NCBI GenBank assembly: GCA_048500255.1
Contig: JASNYH010000001.1
Location: 186,001-250,000, forward strand
Reading direction: 5' to 3'
Source: JAMHWF01 sp048500255
Lineage (GTDB): Bacteria > Pseudomonadota > Gammaproteobacteria > Burkholderiales > Burkholderiaceae_C
DNA: 64,000 bases
A program made the translations under genes and the position numbers. The notes under the pieces are model-generated. The model was given only the letters and a program-made list of their open reading frames with translations. It had not been told where the DNA came from and searched no databases. Shown in pieces: positions 35,450 through 44,359 of this stretch (the stretch's first letter is position 1; each line of letters begins with the position of its first letter).

Positions 35450-36483
35450 TGCCGCGCAGCTGGCTCGAACGCGGCGCGCTCGCCGCGTTGCTGTGGCCAC
35501 TGTCGCTGCTCTACGGCCTGGCCTGGCAGCTGAACCGCTGGGCGTATCGCCGCGGCTGGCGGCGCGCCGAGCGCGCGCGCGTGCCCGTCGTCGTCGTCGG
35601 CAACCTGATCGTCGGCGGCGCCGGCAAGACGCCCACCGTGCGCGCCGTCGTCGCCGCGCTCGCCACGCACGGCTGGACGCCCGGCATCGTGTCGCGCGGC
35701 TACCGGCGGCGCGGCGACGGCGACGACGTCGTGCTCGTCACGGCGGACAGCGCCAGCGCCGACGTCGGCGACGAGCCGCTGCTGCTGCGCCGCGCCACCG
35801 GCGCGCCGGTCGCCGTCGGCCGCGACCGGCCGGCGGCGGTGCGCGCGCTGCTCGACCACGCGCCGCGCGTCGACGTGATCGTCGCCGACGACGGCCTGCA
35901 GCACCTCGCACTGGCGCGCGACGTCGAAGTGCTCGTCTTCGACGAGCGCGGCGTCGGCAACGGCTGGCTGCTGCCGGCCGGGCCGCTGCGCGAACCCCTG
36001 CCGCGCGATGTCGGCCCGCGCCAGGTCGTGCTCTACAACGCCGACGCGCCGACGACGCCGCTGGCGGGCCACACGGCGCGCCGGCGGCTTGCCGGCGTCG
36101 TGCCGCTGGCCGACTGGTGGCGCGGCGCGCCGGCCGACGCCGCTGCGCTCGCCGCGCTGCGCGGGCGCCGCGTCTGGGCCGCCGCCGGCATGGCCCAGCC
36201 GGCGCGCTACTTCGCGATGCTCGCCGACGCCGGCCTCGACATCGAGCCGCTCGCGCTGCCCGACCACCACGACTACGCGACGCTGCCGTGGCCCGACGGC
36301 GTCGACGTCGTCGTCACCGAGAAGGACGCCGTCAAGCTCGATGCCGAGCGCTGCGCCGGCGCGCGCGTGTGGGTCGCGGCGTTAGACTTCGAGCCCGAGG
36401 CGGCCTTCACGGCGCGCCTGTTGATGCTGCTGCCGCCCCGCCGCCCCGCCACGACCGACGCCGATGGATACCCGCCTTCTTGA
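35449..36483 (+). CDS. lpxK: Tetraacyldisaccharide 4'-kinase
   Basis: A 344-aa membrane-associated kinase that phosphorylates the 4' position of the lipid A disaccharide to form lipid IVA. An N-terminal hydrophobic anchor (LAALLWPLSLLYGLAWQLNR) precedes the P-loop VVGNLIVGGAGKTP, then GIVSRGYRRRG, GDEPLLLRRATGAPVAVGRDR and the DDGLQHLALARD motif. The last 20 bases overlap the Trm112-like gene in another frame. Confidence 0.95.
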   Translation: MPRSWLERGALAALLWPLSLLYGLAWQLNRWAYRRGWRRAERARVPVVVVGNLIVGGAGKTPTVRAVVAALATHGWTPGIVSRGYRRRGDGDDVVLVTADSASADVGDEPLLLRRATGAPVAVGRDRPAAVRALLDHAPRVDVIVADDGLQHLALARDVEVLVFDERGVGNGWLLPAGPLREPLPRDVGPRQVVLYNADAPTTPLAGHTARRRLAGVVPLADWWRGAPADAAALAALRGRRVWAAAGMAQPARYFAMLADAGLDIEPLALPDHHDYATLPWPDGVDVVVTEKDAVKLDAERCAGARVWVAALDFEPEAAFTARLLMLLPPRRPATTDADGYPPS

Positions 36484-36676
36484 CCTGCTCGTGTGCCCGC
36501 TGTGCAAGGGCGCGCTCGAGCTGCAACGCGATCCGCCCGAGCTGCTGTGCCACGCCGACCGCCTTGCCTTCCCGGTGCGCGACGGCATCCCCGTGATGCT
36601 CGAGGGCGAGACGCGCACGCTCGAGGCCGCGCCGGCGCCACCGCCCGTCGTGCTGCCGGGTGGCAGCGAGGCGTGA
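36464..36676 (+). CDS. Trm112-family (YcaR/UPF0434) small protein
   Basis: A 70-aa protein of the Trm112/YcaR family: LLDLLVCPLCKGALEL, then CHADRLAFPVRDGIPVML. Bacterial members are small zinc-ribbon-like proteins encoded between lpxK and kdsB; their function is not settled. Two cysteines (CPLC) and a third (LLCHAD) are present. The C-terminal 15 residues are Pro/Ala-rich and variable. Confidence 0.9.
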   Translation: MDTRLLDLLVCPLCKGALELQRDPPELLCHADRLAFPVRDGIPVMLEGETRTLEAAPAPPPVVLPGGSEA

Positions 36677-36717
36677 GCCCGCGGGCCGAGCGCCGGGCCG
36701 TCCCAAGCCGGCCCTCG

Positions 36718-36826
36718 GCCAGCCGCGAGACGCGGCTGGCGCTCATGGCGTCCAAGCCCGCGCAGGCGCGCTTGGAGCCGCGCCACTCTCTCCCCTCGGG
36801 GGATCGTCCGGCGGGTGCGCCGGACG
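36718..36826. repeat. Three consecutive perfect hairpins before kdsB
   Basis: The 160-bp gap between the Trm112 gene and kdsB holds three palindromes: GCCAGCCGCG-aga-CGCGGCTGGC (36718-36740), TCCAAGC-N12-GCTTGGA (36751-36776) and CGTCCGGCG-ggtg-CGCCGGACG (36805-36826). The third ends 10 bp before the kdsB ATG, next to its GAGG ribosome site. It resembles a REP/BIME-type intergenic element; an RNA-level effect on kdsB is possible. Confidence 0.7.
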
Positions 36827-36836
36827 AGGTGTCGTC

Positions 36837-37598
36837 ATGATCACCGTCGTCATCCCCGCGCGCCTCGCGTCGACGCGCCTGCCGCGCAAGCCGCTGGCCG
36901 ACCTCGGCGGGCGGCCCATGGTGGTGCGCGTGGCCGAGCGCGCGCGGCTCGCGTCGCGCGCGGCGCGCGTCGTCGTCGCCGCGGACGATGCCGAGATCGT
37001 CGACGCCTGCGCGGCGCACGGCGTCGATGCGCTGCTCACGCGCACCGACCACGCCAGCGGCAGCGACCGCCTCGCCGAGGCCTGCGCGCTGCTCGGCCTC
37101 GACGGCCGCGACGTCGTCGTCAACGTGCAGGGCGACGAGCCGCTGATCGACCCCGCGCTCGTCGACGCCTGCGTCGACGCGCTCGACGCGCACCCCGACT
37201 GCGTGATGAGCACGGCCGCGCACGCCATCGACGACGACGCCGAGTTCGCCGATCCGAACGTCGTCAAGGTCGTCGTCGATGCGCGCTCGCGCGCGCTCTA
37301 CTTCTCGCGCGCGCCGATCCCCTGGTGGCGCGACGGCTCGACGGCCGGCGCCGCCGCGATCCATGGCACCGCAGCGCCGTTGCGCCACATCGGCCTCTAT
37401 GCCTATCACGCCGCCTTCCTGCGGCGCTTTCCCGCGCTCGAGCCGGCACCGCCCGAGCGGCTCGAATCGCTCGAGCAGCTGCGCGTGCTTTGGCACGGCG
37501 AGCGCATCGCCGTGCACGTCGCGGCACAGCGCCCCGGCCCCGGCGTCGACACGCCGCGCGACCTCGAGCGCGTGCGCGCGCTGATGCAAGTTCGCTGA
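36837..37598 (+). CDS. kdsB: 3-deoxy-manno-octulosonate cytidylyltransferase
   Basis: A 253-aa cytoplasmic enzyme making CMP-Kdo from CTP and Kdo for the lipopolysaccharide inner core. The nucleotide-binding start is VIPARLASTRLPRKPLADLGG. TRTDHASGSDRLAEA, NVQGDEPLIDP and FSRAPIPW are family signatures. It is part of the lipid A/Kdo string with lpxK, and a hairpin cluster lies immediately upstream. Confidence 0.96.
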   Translation: MITVVIPARLASTRLPRKPLADLGGRPMVVRVAERARLASRAARVVVAADDAEIVDACAAHGVDALLTRTDHASGSDRLAEACALLGLDGRDVVVNVQGDEPLIDPALVDACVDALDAHPDCVMSTAAHAIDDDAEFADPNVVKVVVDARSRALYFSRAPIPWWRDGSTAGAAAIHGTAAPLRHIGLYAYHAAFLRRFPALEPAPPERLESLEQLRVLWHGERIAVHVAAQRPGPGVDTPRDLERVRALMQVR

Positions 37599-37688
37599 AG
37601 GGCGTGCGTGCTATTCTGCGCGCCGGTCTTGCACCGGTGTGAGCGCCGGGCCGACGACGTCGAAGCACCACACCGCAGAGGACAGGAG

Positions 37689-38342
37689 ATGAGACTGATA
37701 CTGCTCGGCCCGCCGGGGGCCGGCAAAGGCACGCAAGCGGCCGCGATCTGCCAGCAGTACGGCATCCCGCAGGTCTCGACGGGCGACATGCTGCGCGCCG
37801 CGATCCAGGCCGGCACGCCCCTCGGCCTGGCGGCCAAGCAGGTGATGGACAAGGGCGGCCTCGTTGCCGACGACGTCATCGTCGCGCTCGTCGAGGAGCG
37901 CATCGCGCAGCCCGATTGCGCCAACGGCTTTCTCTTCGACGGCTTCCCGCGCACCATCCCGCAGGCCGAGGCGATGCGCACGGCCGGCGTCAAGCTCGAC
38001 CGCGTGCTCGAGATCGACGTGCCCGACGACGCGCTGATCGAGCGCATCAGCGGCCGGCGCGTGCATCCGCCGTCGGGGCGCAGCTATCACGTGCGCTTCA
38101 ACCCGCCCAAGGTGCCCGGTCTCGACGACGAGACGGGCGAGCCGCTGGTGCAGCGCGACGACGACCGCGAGGAGACGGTGCGCCGGCGCATCGAGGTCTA
38201 CAAGCAGCAGACGCATCCTCTGGTCGACTACTACGCGCGCTGGGCCGCCGGCGGCGACGCCGCGGCACCGCAGTACCGCAAGATTTCCGGTCTCGGCAGC
38301 GTCTCCGAGATCACCACCCGCGCATTGGCCGCATTGAACTGA
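37689..38342 (+). CDS. adk: Adenylate kinase
   Basis: A 217-aa enzyme catalysing ATP + AMP to 2 ADP. The P-loop GPPGAGKGTQ, the AMP site STGDMLRAAI, FLFDGFPRT and a long-form LID (RRVHPPSGRSYHVRFNPPK) without zinc cysteines are visible. AGGA precedes the ATG. It follows kdsB as in many betaproteobacteria, and the SDR gene follows after 15 bp. Confidence 0.97.
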   Translation: MRLILLGPPGAGKGTQAAAICQQYGIPQVSTGDMLRAAIQAGTPLGLAAKQVMDKGGLVADDVIVALVEERIAQPDCANGFLFDGFPRTIPQAEAMRTAGVKLDRVLEIDVPDDALIERISGRRVHPPSGRSYHVRFNPPKVPGLDDETGEPLVQRDDDREETVRRRIEVYKQQTHPLVDYYARWAAGGDAAAPQYRKISGLGSVSEITTRALAALN

Positions 38343-38357
38343 AGAAGTACGAACGAC

Positions 38358-39116
<759 letters not shown>

Positions 39117-39121
39117 AGACC

Positions 39122-40984
39122 ATGGGCACGGCGTCGCGCGTCGCGACGCTGCTGCTGGCGGCGGCGCTCGCCGCCTGTGCGTCGGCGCCGTCGACGCCGT
39201 CCCCTGCGCCGCACGCCGATGCGGCGCCCTCCGCGCCCGCCCGCGGTTGGCCGCCTGCGCTGGCCGCCGACGTCCCCGAGATCGCCAGCGGTACGCAGCC
39301 GCGCTCGGGCGCGCACCACGCGCGCCACGCCGTCGCCGCCGCGCATCCGCTGGCCGCGCAGGCCGGCGCCGACGTGCTGCGCGCCGGCGGCGATGCCGTC
39401 GATGCCGCCATCGCGGCGCAGCTCGTGCTCGGCGTCGTCGAGCCGCAGTCGAGCGGCATCGGCGGCGGCGCCTTCCTGCTGCACTGGGACGGCGCGCGCG
39501 TGCGCGCCTGGGACGGCCGCGAGACGGCGCCGCAGGCCGCCGACGAGCGCTTGTTCGTCGACGCCGCCGGCCGGCCGCTCGCCTTCGCCGACGCCGCCGT
39601 CGGCGGGCGTGCCGTCGGCGCGCCCGGCCTGCTGCGCATGCTCGAGGCGGCGCACCGCGTGCACGGGCGGCTGCCGTGGCGCGCGCTGTTCGCGCCGGCG
39701 ATCGCGCTGGCCGAGCGCGGCGCGCCGATCGGCGCGCGGCTGCACGCGCAGCTCGAACACGACGCGCACCTGCGCCGCGACCCGATCGCGCGCGCGCTGT
39801 GGTACGACGCGCAGGGCCGCGCGCTGCCCGCCGGCCACGTCGTGCGCAATCCCGACCTCGCCGCCGTGCTGCGCGACGTCGCCGAGCGCGGCGCCGATGC
39901 CTTGCATCGCGGGTCGCTGGCGGCGCGCATCGCCGACGCCGTGCAGCGCCACCCGACCAACCCGGGGCGGCTCGCGGCGAGCGACATCACCGGCTACGCA
40001 GCCCGCGAGCGCGACGCGCTGTGCTTCGACTGGCGGCGCTGGCGCGTCTGCGGCATGCCGCCGCCGTCGGCCGGCGCGCTGGCGATCGGCCAGATGTTCG
40101 GCCTCGTCGAGCGCACGCCGCAGGCGACGCTGCCGCCCGACGGCGCAGCGCGCCCCGGCGCCGACTGGCTGCATGCGTGGAGCGAGGCGGCGCGGCTGGC
40201 CAACGCCGACCGCGCGCTGCACGTCGGCGACCCCGACGTCGTCGCGCCACCGGCCGGCGACTGGCGCAGCCTGCTCGCGCCCGCCTACCTCGACGCGCGC
40301 GCCGCGCTGATCGGCGAGCGCGCACGGCCCGGCGCAGCGCCCGCCGGGCAGCCCGGCAGCGCGGCACGGGTCGTGGTGCGCGACGGCGCGCGCGAGGTAC
40401 CGGCGACGTCGCACGTCTCGGTGGTCGACGCGCGCGGCCACGCCGTCGCGCTGACGGCGTCGATCGAGTCGCAGTTCGGCGCGCGCCTGATGGTGTCGAG
40501 CGGGCGCGGCCTGGCCGGCGGCTTCCTGCTCAACAACCAGCTCACCGACTTCAGCTTCGCGCCGGCCGACGACTCCGGCGTGCCCGCGACCAACCGCGTG
40601 CGGCCCGGCAAGCGCCCGCGCTCGAGCATGTCGCCGACCTTCGCCTTCGAGCGCGACGGCGATGCGTGGCGCCTCGTGCTCGTCAGCGGCTCGCCGGGCG
40701 GGCCGGCGATCCCGCACTACACGGCCAAGACGCTGCTGGCGACGCTGGCCTGGGGCCGCGACGCCCAGGCTGCCGTCGATGCGCCCAACTTCGCCGTGCC
40801 CGCCGACACGCTGCTGCTGGAACGCGGGCGCTGGCCCGCGGCGACGATCGACGCGCTGCGCGCGCGCGGCCACGCGGTGCGCGAGACCGAGCTGACGAGC
40901 GGCGCGCACACGCTGCTGCGCACACCGCGCGGCTGGTCGGGCGGCGCCGACCCGCGCCGCGAAGGCGCGGCCGCAGGGGATTGA
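39122..40984 (+). CDS. ggt: Gamma-glutamyltransferase, putative lipoprotein
   Basis: A 620-aa N-terminal-nucleophile hydrolase that cleaves the gamma-glutamyl bond of glutathione-type substrates. The lipobox LAAALAAC predicts anchoring as a lipoprotein. GGDAVDAAIAAQLVLGVVEPQSSGIGGGAFLL is the large-subunit signature (two conserved blocks). The autoprocessing/nucleophile site reads ATSHVSVVD, so Thr of TSH is the predicted nucleophile, and FLLNNQLTDFS and SMSPTF lie in the small subunit. It starts 5 bp after the SDR stop and is followed by a palindromic region separating it from the converging tonB operon. Confidence 0.9.
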   Translation: MGTASRVATLLLAAALAACASAPSTPSPAPHADAAPSAPARGWPPALAADVPEIASGTQPRSGAHHARHAVAAAHPLAAQAGADVLRAGGDAVDAAIAAQLVLGVVEPQSSGIGGGAFLLHWDGARVRAWDGRETAPQAADERLFVDAAGRPLAFADAAVGGRAVGAPGLLRMLEAAHRVHGRLPWRALFAPAIALAERGAPIGARLHAQLEHDAHLRRDPIARALWYDAQGRALPAGHVVRNPDLAAVLRDVAERGADALHRGSLAARIADAVQRHPTNPGRLAASDITGYAARERDALCFDWRRWRVCGMPPPSAGALAIGQMFGLVERTPQATLPPDGAARPGADWLHAWSEAARLANADRALHVGDPDVVAPPAGDWRSLLAPAYLDARAALIGERARPGAAPAGQPGSAARVVVRDGAREVPATSHVSVVDARGHAVALTASIESQFGARLMVSSGRGLAGGFLLNNQLTDFSFAPADDSGVPATNRVRPGKRPRSSMSPTFAFERDGDAWRLVLVSGSPGGPAIPHYTAKTLLATLAWGRDAQAAVDAPNFAVPADTLLLERGRWPAATIDALRARGHAVRETELTSGAHTLLRTPRGWSGGADPRREGAAAGD

Positions 40985-41011
40985 CGGCCGTCCGACGCAT
41001 CGCTGGCCGAC

Positions 41012-41083
41012 CCAGCGGCTGCCGCGGAGCCGGCTCCGCCGGTCCGCTGGCAGAGTCCCCTCGATTGGGCGCGCCGAAGGCGC
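41012..41083. repeat. Nested palindromes between ggt and tonB
   Basis: CCAGCGG (41012-41018) pairs with CCGCTGG (41044-41050) around an inner 16-bp perfect palindrome GCGGAGCCGGCTCCGC (41024-41039). A further GCGCC-gaa-GGCGC hairpin lies at 41071-41083. The position between convergent genes suggests a bidirectional transcription end, though no T-run is present. Confidence 0.6.
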
Positions 41084-41099
41084 TCCGGGGGGTGGTCAG

Positions 41100-41762
41100 T
41101 CACTCGATGCGGAACTGGAACTCCTGCACCGCCAGCGTGCCGTCGGGCGCGCTGCACTTGTACTGCAGCATCGCGGCGCGCACCGCCGCGTGATAGACGC
41201 GCGGCCCCGACAGGATCGTCACCTCCTTGACGGTGCCGCCGACGATCAACGCCTGGGCGCGCACGGTGCCGCCGATGCCCTCCTGCAGCGCGCGGCGCGG
41301 GATCTCGGGGCGCACCTGCGTCGGGCAGGCGACGCCGATGTCGGCCGGGCGCGGCGGTGCCGGCTTCGGCGACTCGGGCGCGGGAGGCGGCGGCGGCGCG
41401 ACGACGACGGACGGCGGCGGGGCGGTCGGCGGCACCGGCGTCGTCGCGACGACGGGCGGCGGCGCCTCGACCGGCGGTGGAGTCACTTCGGGCGGCGGCA
41501 CGTAGGCCGGCGGCGGCGGCGCAGGGCGCGGCGGCGCGACGATCCGCTTCGGCGGTGGCGGGGGCGGCGGCGACGGTGGCGGCTCGATCGCCACGTCGCG
41601 CACGACGACGGTCTCGAGCGGCTGGCGCACCCATTGCACGGCGTCGCGCGCCAGCCCCGACACCAGCGCCCACACGACGAGCGCGTGCAGCGCGACGACG
41701 GCGACGATGCCGACGGCGCGCCGCGCGCCGCCCGGCGGCCGGTAGACGGGCGCCGTCGTCAT
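41100..41762 (-). CDS. tonB: TonB-family energy transducer
   Basis: A 220-aa protein with a short cytoplasmic start, one N-terminal membrane helix (VGIVAVVALHALVVWALVSG), a proline-rich rigid spacer (about residues 50-145, many PPP runs), and a C-terminal TonB domain (VRPEIPRRALQEGIGGTVRAQ, KEVTILSGPRVYHAAVRAAM). It spans the periplasm to contact TonB boxes of outer-membrane receptors. It overlaps the preceding exbD by four bases, so it is made with its own motor. BtuB at 13.9 kb is the only TonB-dependent receptor in the window. Confidence 0.92.
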   Translation of the reverse strand: MTTAPVYRPPGGARRAVGIVAVVALHALVVWALVSGLARDAVQWVRQPLETVVVRDVAIEPPPSPPPPPPPKRIVAPPRPAPPPPAYVPPPEVTPPPVEAPPPVVATTPVPPTAPPPSVVVAPPPPPAPESPKPAPPRPADIGVACPTQVRPEIPRRALQEGIGGTVRAQALIVGGTVKEVTILSGPRVYHAAVRAAMLQYKCSAPDGTLAVQEFQFRIE

Positions 41763-42190
41763 CGCGGCGCGGCGAACTGTTCGGCGCCGACGATGCCGAT
41801 CTTCGCCAGCCCGTGGCGTTTCGTCGCCGCGAGGACGCCGGCGACGACTTCGTAGCGCGCGTCGCGGTCGGGCCGCAGGTGCAGTTCGGGCACCGGCTGC
41901 GCGGCGGCGGCGTCGCGCAGTCGCGCGTCGAGCGCCGCCGCGTCGGCCAGCGCCTCGCCCTGCCACAGCACGGTGCCGCGCGCGTCGATGTCGATGCGCA
42001 CGACGACGGGCGGCGTGGCCGGCGGCGGCGGCGTCGCCACCGGCAGGTCGAGGTTGACGGCGTGCAGCTGGATCGGGATCGTGACGATCAGCATGATCAG
42101 CAGCACGAGCATCACGTCGATGAGCGGCGTCGTGTTGATCTCGATCAGCACGTCGGGCTCGTCGCCGCCGGGGCGCAGCTGCATCGCCAT
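41759..42190 (-). CDS. exbD: ExbD-family protein, second copy of pair
   Basis: A 143-aa ExbD/TolR protein: an N-terminal segment, then EINTTPLIDVMLVLLIMLIVTIP with the membrane Asp, then a periplasmic domain. Start ATG-GCG-ATG is chosen (MAMQLRPGG), and a longer version is possible. It lies 19 bp after the other exbD and overlaps tonB by ATGA. Two consecutive ExbDs after one ExbB are common in xanthomonad and betaproteobacterial ton loci, where one copy may be specialised. Confidence 0.9.
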   Translation of the reverse strand: MAMQLRPGGDEPDVLIEINTTPLIDVMLVLLIMLIVTIPIQLHAVNLDLPVATPPPPATPPVVVRIDIDARGTVLWQGEALADAAALDARLRDAAAAQPVPELHLRPDRDARYEVVAGVLAATKRHGLAKIGIVGAEQFAAPR

Positions 42191-42209
42191 CGACCGCCCC
42201 GCCCTGCCG

Positions 42210-42641
42210 TCAACCACCGCGCACCGGCGGCTCCGTGATGAACGACACCTTGGCGATGCCGGCGCGCTGGCAGGCCGCGAGCACGCGGCCGACGCCCTCG
42301 TAGCGCGCGGCGCGGTCGCCGCGGATCTGCACTTCGGGCTGCGGGCGCTGCGCGGACACCTGCTTCAGCCGCTCGACGAGTGCGTCGGCGTCGGGCAGGC
42401 GCTGGTCGTGCCAGTGGATGCGGCCGGCCGCGTCGACCGAGATGACGACGTTCTCCGGCTTGCTTGCACGCACCTCGATGCGCTCGCGCGGCAGATCGAC
42501 GGCGATCGACGTCGTGACGACGGGGATCGTGATGAGGAAGATGATCAGCAGCACGAGCATCACGTCGACCAGCGGCGTCGTGTTGATCGCCGCGATCGGC
42601 GCGTCGTCGCCGTCGCCGGCGATGCCGATGCGCATCGCCAT
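42210..42641 (-). CDS. exbD: ExbD-family protein, first copy of pair
   Basis: A 143-aa ExbD/TolR protein with AAINTTPLVDVMLVLLIIFLITIP (membrane helix with the essential Asp) and a periplasmic domain that differs from its neighbour mainly after residue 50. It follows exbB after 4 bp. Together with the next gene it could form an ExbD heterodimer in the channel. Confidence 0.92.
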   Translation of the reverse strand: MAMRIGIAGDGDDAPIAAINTTPLVDVMLVLLIIFLITIPVVTTSIAVDLPRERIEVRASKPENVVISVDAAGRIHWHDQRLPDADALVERLKQVSAQRPQPEVQIRGDRAARYEGVGRVLAACQRAGIAKVSFITEPPVRGG

Positions 42642-42645
42642 CGCG

Positions 42646-43416
42646 TCAGCGCTCCGCGGCCGTGTCGGCGACGAGCAGCACGGCGTGCAGGTCGCTGCCG
42701 AAGGCGCGCACCTCGTCCATCACGCCCTTGTTGCGGCGGACCAGCCAGTTGTAGCCGACGACCGCCGGCACGGCGACGGCCAGGCCCAGCGCCGTCATGA
42801 TCAGCGCCTCGCCGACCGGACCGGCGACCTTGTCGATCGACGCCTGTCCGGCGACGCCGATCGCCGTCAGCGCGTGGTAGATGCCCCAGACGGTGCCGAA
42901 CAGGCCGACGAACGGCGCCGTCGAACCCACCGTCGCAAGGAAGGCGAGACCGCCCTGCAGGCGGCTGGCGATGGCGTCGATCGCGCGCTGGATGCTCATC
43001 GTGATCCAGTCGTGCAGGTCGACGCGCTCGAGCAGGCCGACGTGCTTGCGCGTCGCCTCGATGCCGGCGTCGGCGATGTAGCGGAACGGGCTGCCCGCCT
43101 CGAGCGCGTCGGCGCCCTGGCGCACCGTGCCGGCCGACCAGAAGTGCTGCGCCGCGAGCCGGGCCTGGCGGCGCATCTTCGACTGCTCGAGCGACTTGAC
43201 GACCATGATGTACCAGCTGCCCGCGCTCATCACGGCGAGGATGGCGAGCACGGCCTTGGCGACGGCGTCGCTGCCTTTCCACAGCGCCTCGAGGCCGTAG
43301 GGATTGGCAACGACGGCGGCGGCATCGGCCGGCGGCTGCTGCGCGACGGCGGGCAGCGCGCAGGCCGTCAGCGCGGCCAGCGCGACGACGGCCGGGGAAC
43401 GAAGGAAAGCACGCAC
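42646..43416 (-). CDS. exbB: ExbB proton-channel protein with N-terminal export-like extension
   Basis: A 256-aa ExbB/TolQ protein. The start is GTG behind a GGAG site. Unlike the first exbB in the window it begins with a cleavable-looking hydrophobic leader (PAVVALAALTACALPAVAQQ), an arrangement seen in long-form ExbB of the TonB system. The core shows AVLAILAVMSAGSWYIMVVKS and TVGSTAPFVGLFGTVWGIYHALT. It begins the exbB-exbD-exbD-tonB set and lies 43 bp after ldcA. Confidence 0.92.
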   Translation of the reverse strand: MRAFLRSPAVVALAALTACALPAVAQQPPADAAAVVANPYGLEALWKGSDAVAKAVLAILAVMSAGSWYIMVVKSLEQSKMRRQARLAAQHFWSAGTVRQGADALEAGSPFRYIADAGIEATRKHVGLLERVDLHDWITMSIQRAIDAIASRLQGGLAFLATVGSTAPFVGLFGTVWGIYHALTAIGVAGQASIDKVAGPVGEALIMTALGLAVAVPAVVGYNWLVRRNKGVMDEVRAFGSDLHAVLLVADTAAER

Positions 43417-43459
43417 TCGACGGACTCCGCAGGACAGGCGCGCGAGGTTATCAAATCGC

Positions 43460-44359
43460 TCACGGGTGCCAGCCGACGAAGACGTCGCGGCCCTCGACGA
43501 CGAGCTGCACGCGCACGCCGACCGGCAGCGTGACCTTCGTCGCGACGTGGCCGAACGGCAGGCCGGCGAGGAGCGGCGTCTTCGTCGTGCGGCGCAGCTG
43601 CTCGATCGCCGACTTCAGTGTGTAGCCGCGGTCGAGCGGCGACTTCCGGTACTCGGTGAAGGCTCCGAGCAGCACGGCCTTCTGGCGCGCCAGCACGCCC
43701 GCCTGGTGCAACTGCAGCAGCAGGCGCTCGACGCGGTACGGATGCTCGTTGACGTCCTCGACGAAGAGCACGCCGCCCTTCACCTCGGGCCAGTGCGGCG
43801 TGCCGAGCAGCGACGCGAGCACTGTCAGATTGCCGCCCCACAGCGTGCCGCGCGCCTGCAGGCCGTCGTGGCCGGCGTCGGTGCGAAAGCCCACGGCCTC
43901 GAGCTCGCCGGCCATCGCCTCGACGAAGCAGCCTTGCGTCACGTCGTCGACCGAGTCGCCGCCGAAGTCGAAGCAGGCCATCGGCCCGGCCCAGCTCGGG
44001 TGGCCGCTGTGCGCCAGCAGCGCGAGTTGCAGCGCCGTCACGTCGCTGTGGCCGACCCAGCGCGTGCCCCGCTCGACGCTGCGCGCGACGAGCTTCCAGT
44101 CGATCGCATCGAGCAGACGCGTCAAGCCGTAGCCGCCGCGCGTGGCCATCGCGATCGACGGCGCGGCGCGCGCCACGCGGTGCAGCGCGGCCAGGCGCTC
44201 GGCGTCGTCGCCGCCGAAGCGCTGGTGCTTCGCCAGCGCGGCCTCGTCGATCGCGACGTCGAAGCCGAGTGCGCCGAGGCGCCTGGCGGCGCGGCGCAGA
44301 GGCGTGGCGCGCGCGACGACGCCGGCGGGGGTGTAAAGCGCGAGAGAGGCCACAGTCAC
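43460..44359 (-). CDS. ldcA: Muramoyltetrapeptide (L,D-) carboxypeptidase, S66 family
   Basis: A 299-aa cytoplasmic serine peptidase that removes the terminal D-Ala from recycled murein tetrapeptides. The S66 nucleophile lies in WVGHSDVTALQLAL after ATRGGYGLTRLLD, and the later LWGGNLTVLASLLGTP and FVEDVNEHPYRVERLL motifs carry the catalytic Glu/His region. GTG start overlaps the tadA stop (GTGA), indicating coupled translation. Confidence 0.93.
   Translation of the reverse strand: MTVASLALYTPAGVVARATPLRRAARRLGALGFDVAIDEAALAKHQRFGGDDAERLAALHRVARAAPSIAMATRGGYGLTRLLDAIDWKLVARSVERGTRWVGHSDVTALQLALLAHSGHPSWAGPMACFDFGGDSVDDVTQGCFVEAMAGELEAVGFRTDAGHDGLQARGTLWGGNLTVLASLLGTPHWPEVKGGVLFVEDVNEHPYRVERLLLQLHQAGVLARQKAVLLGAFTEYRKSPLDRGYTLKSAIEQLRRTTKTPLLAGLPFGHVATKVTLPVGVRVQLVVEGRDVFVGWHP

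Noticed and set aside
36493..36840. Open frame running from the Trm112 gene through the hairpin element into kdsB
   Set aside because: It is out of frame with the Trm112 product, arginine-rich and explained by palindromic GC-rich DNA.
41380..41580. Repeat-like GGCGG-rich tract considered as a tandem repeat or CRISPR
   Set aside because: It is the coding sequence of the proline-rich spacer of TonB; units are irregular and in frame.
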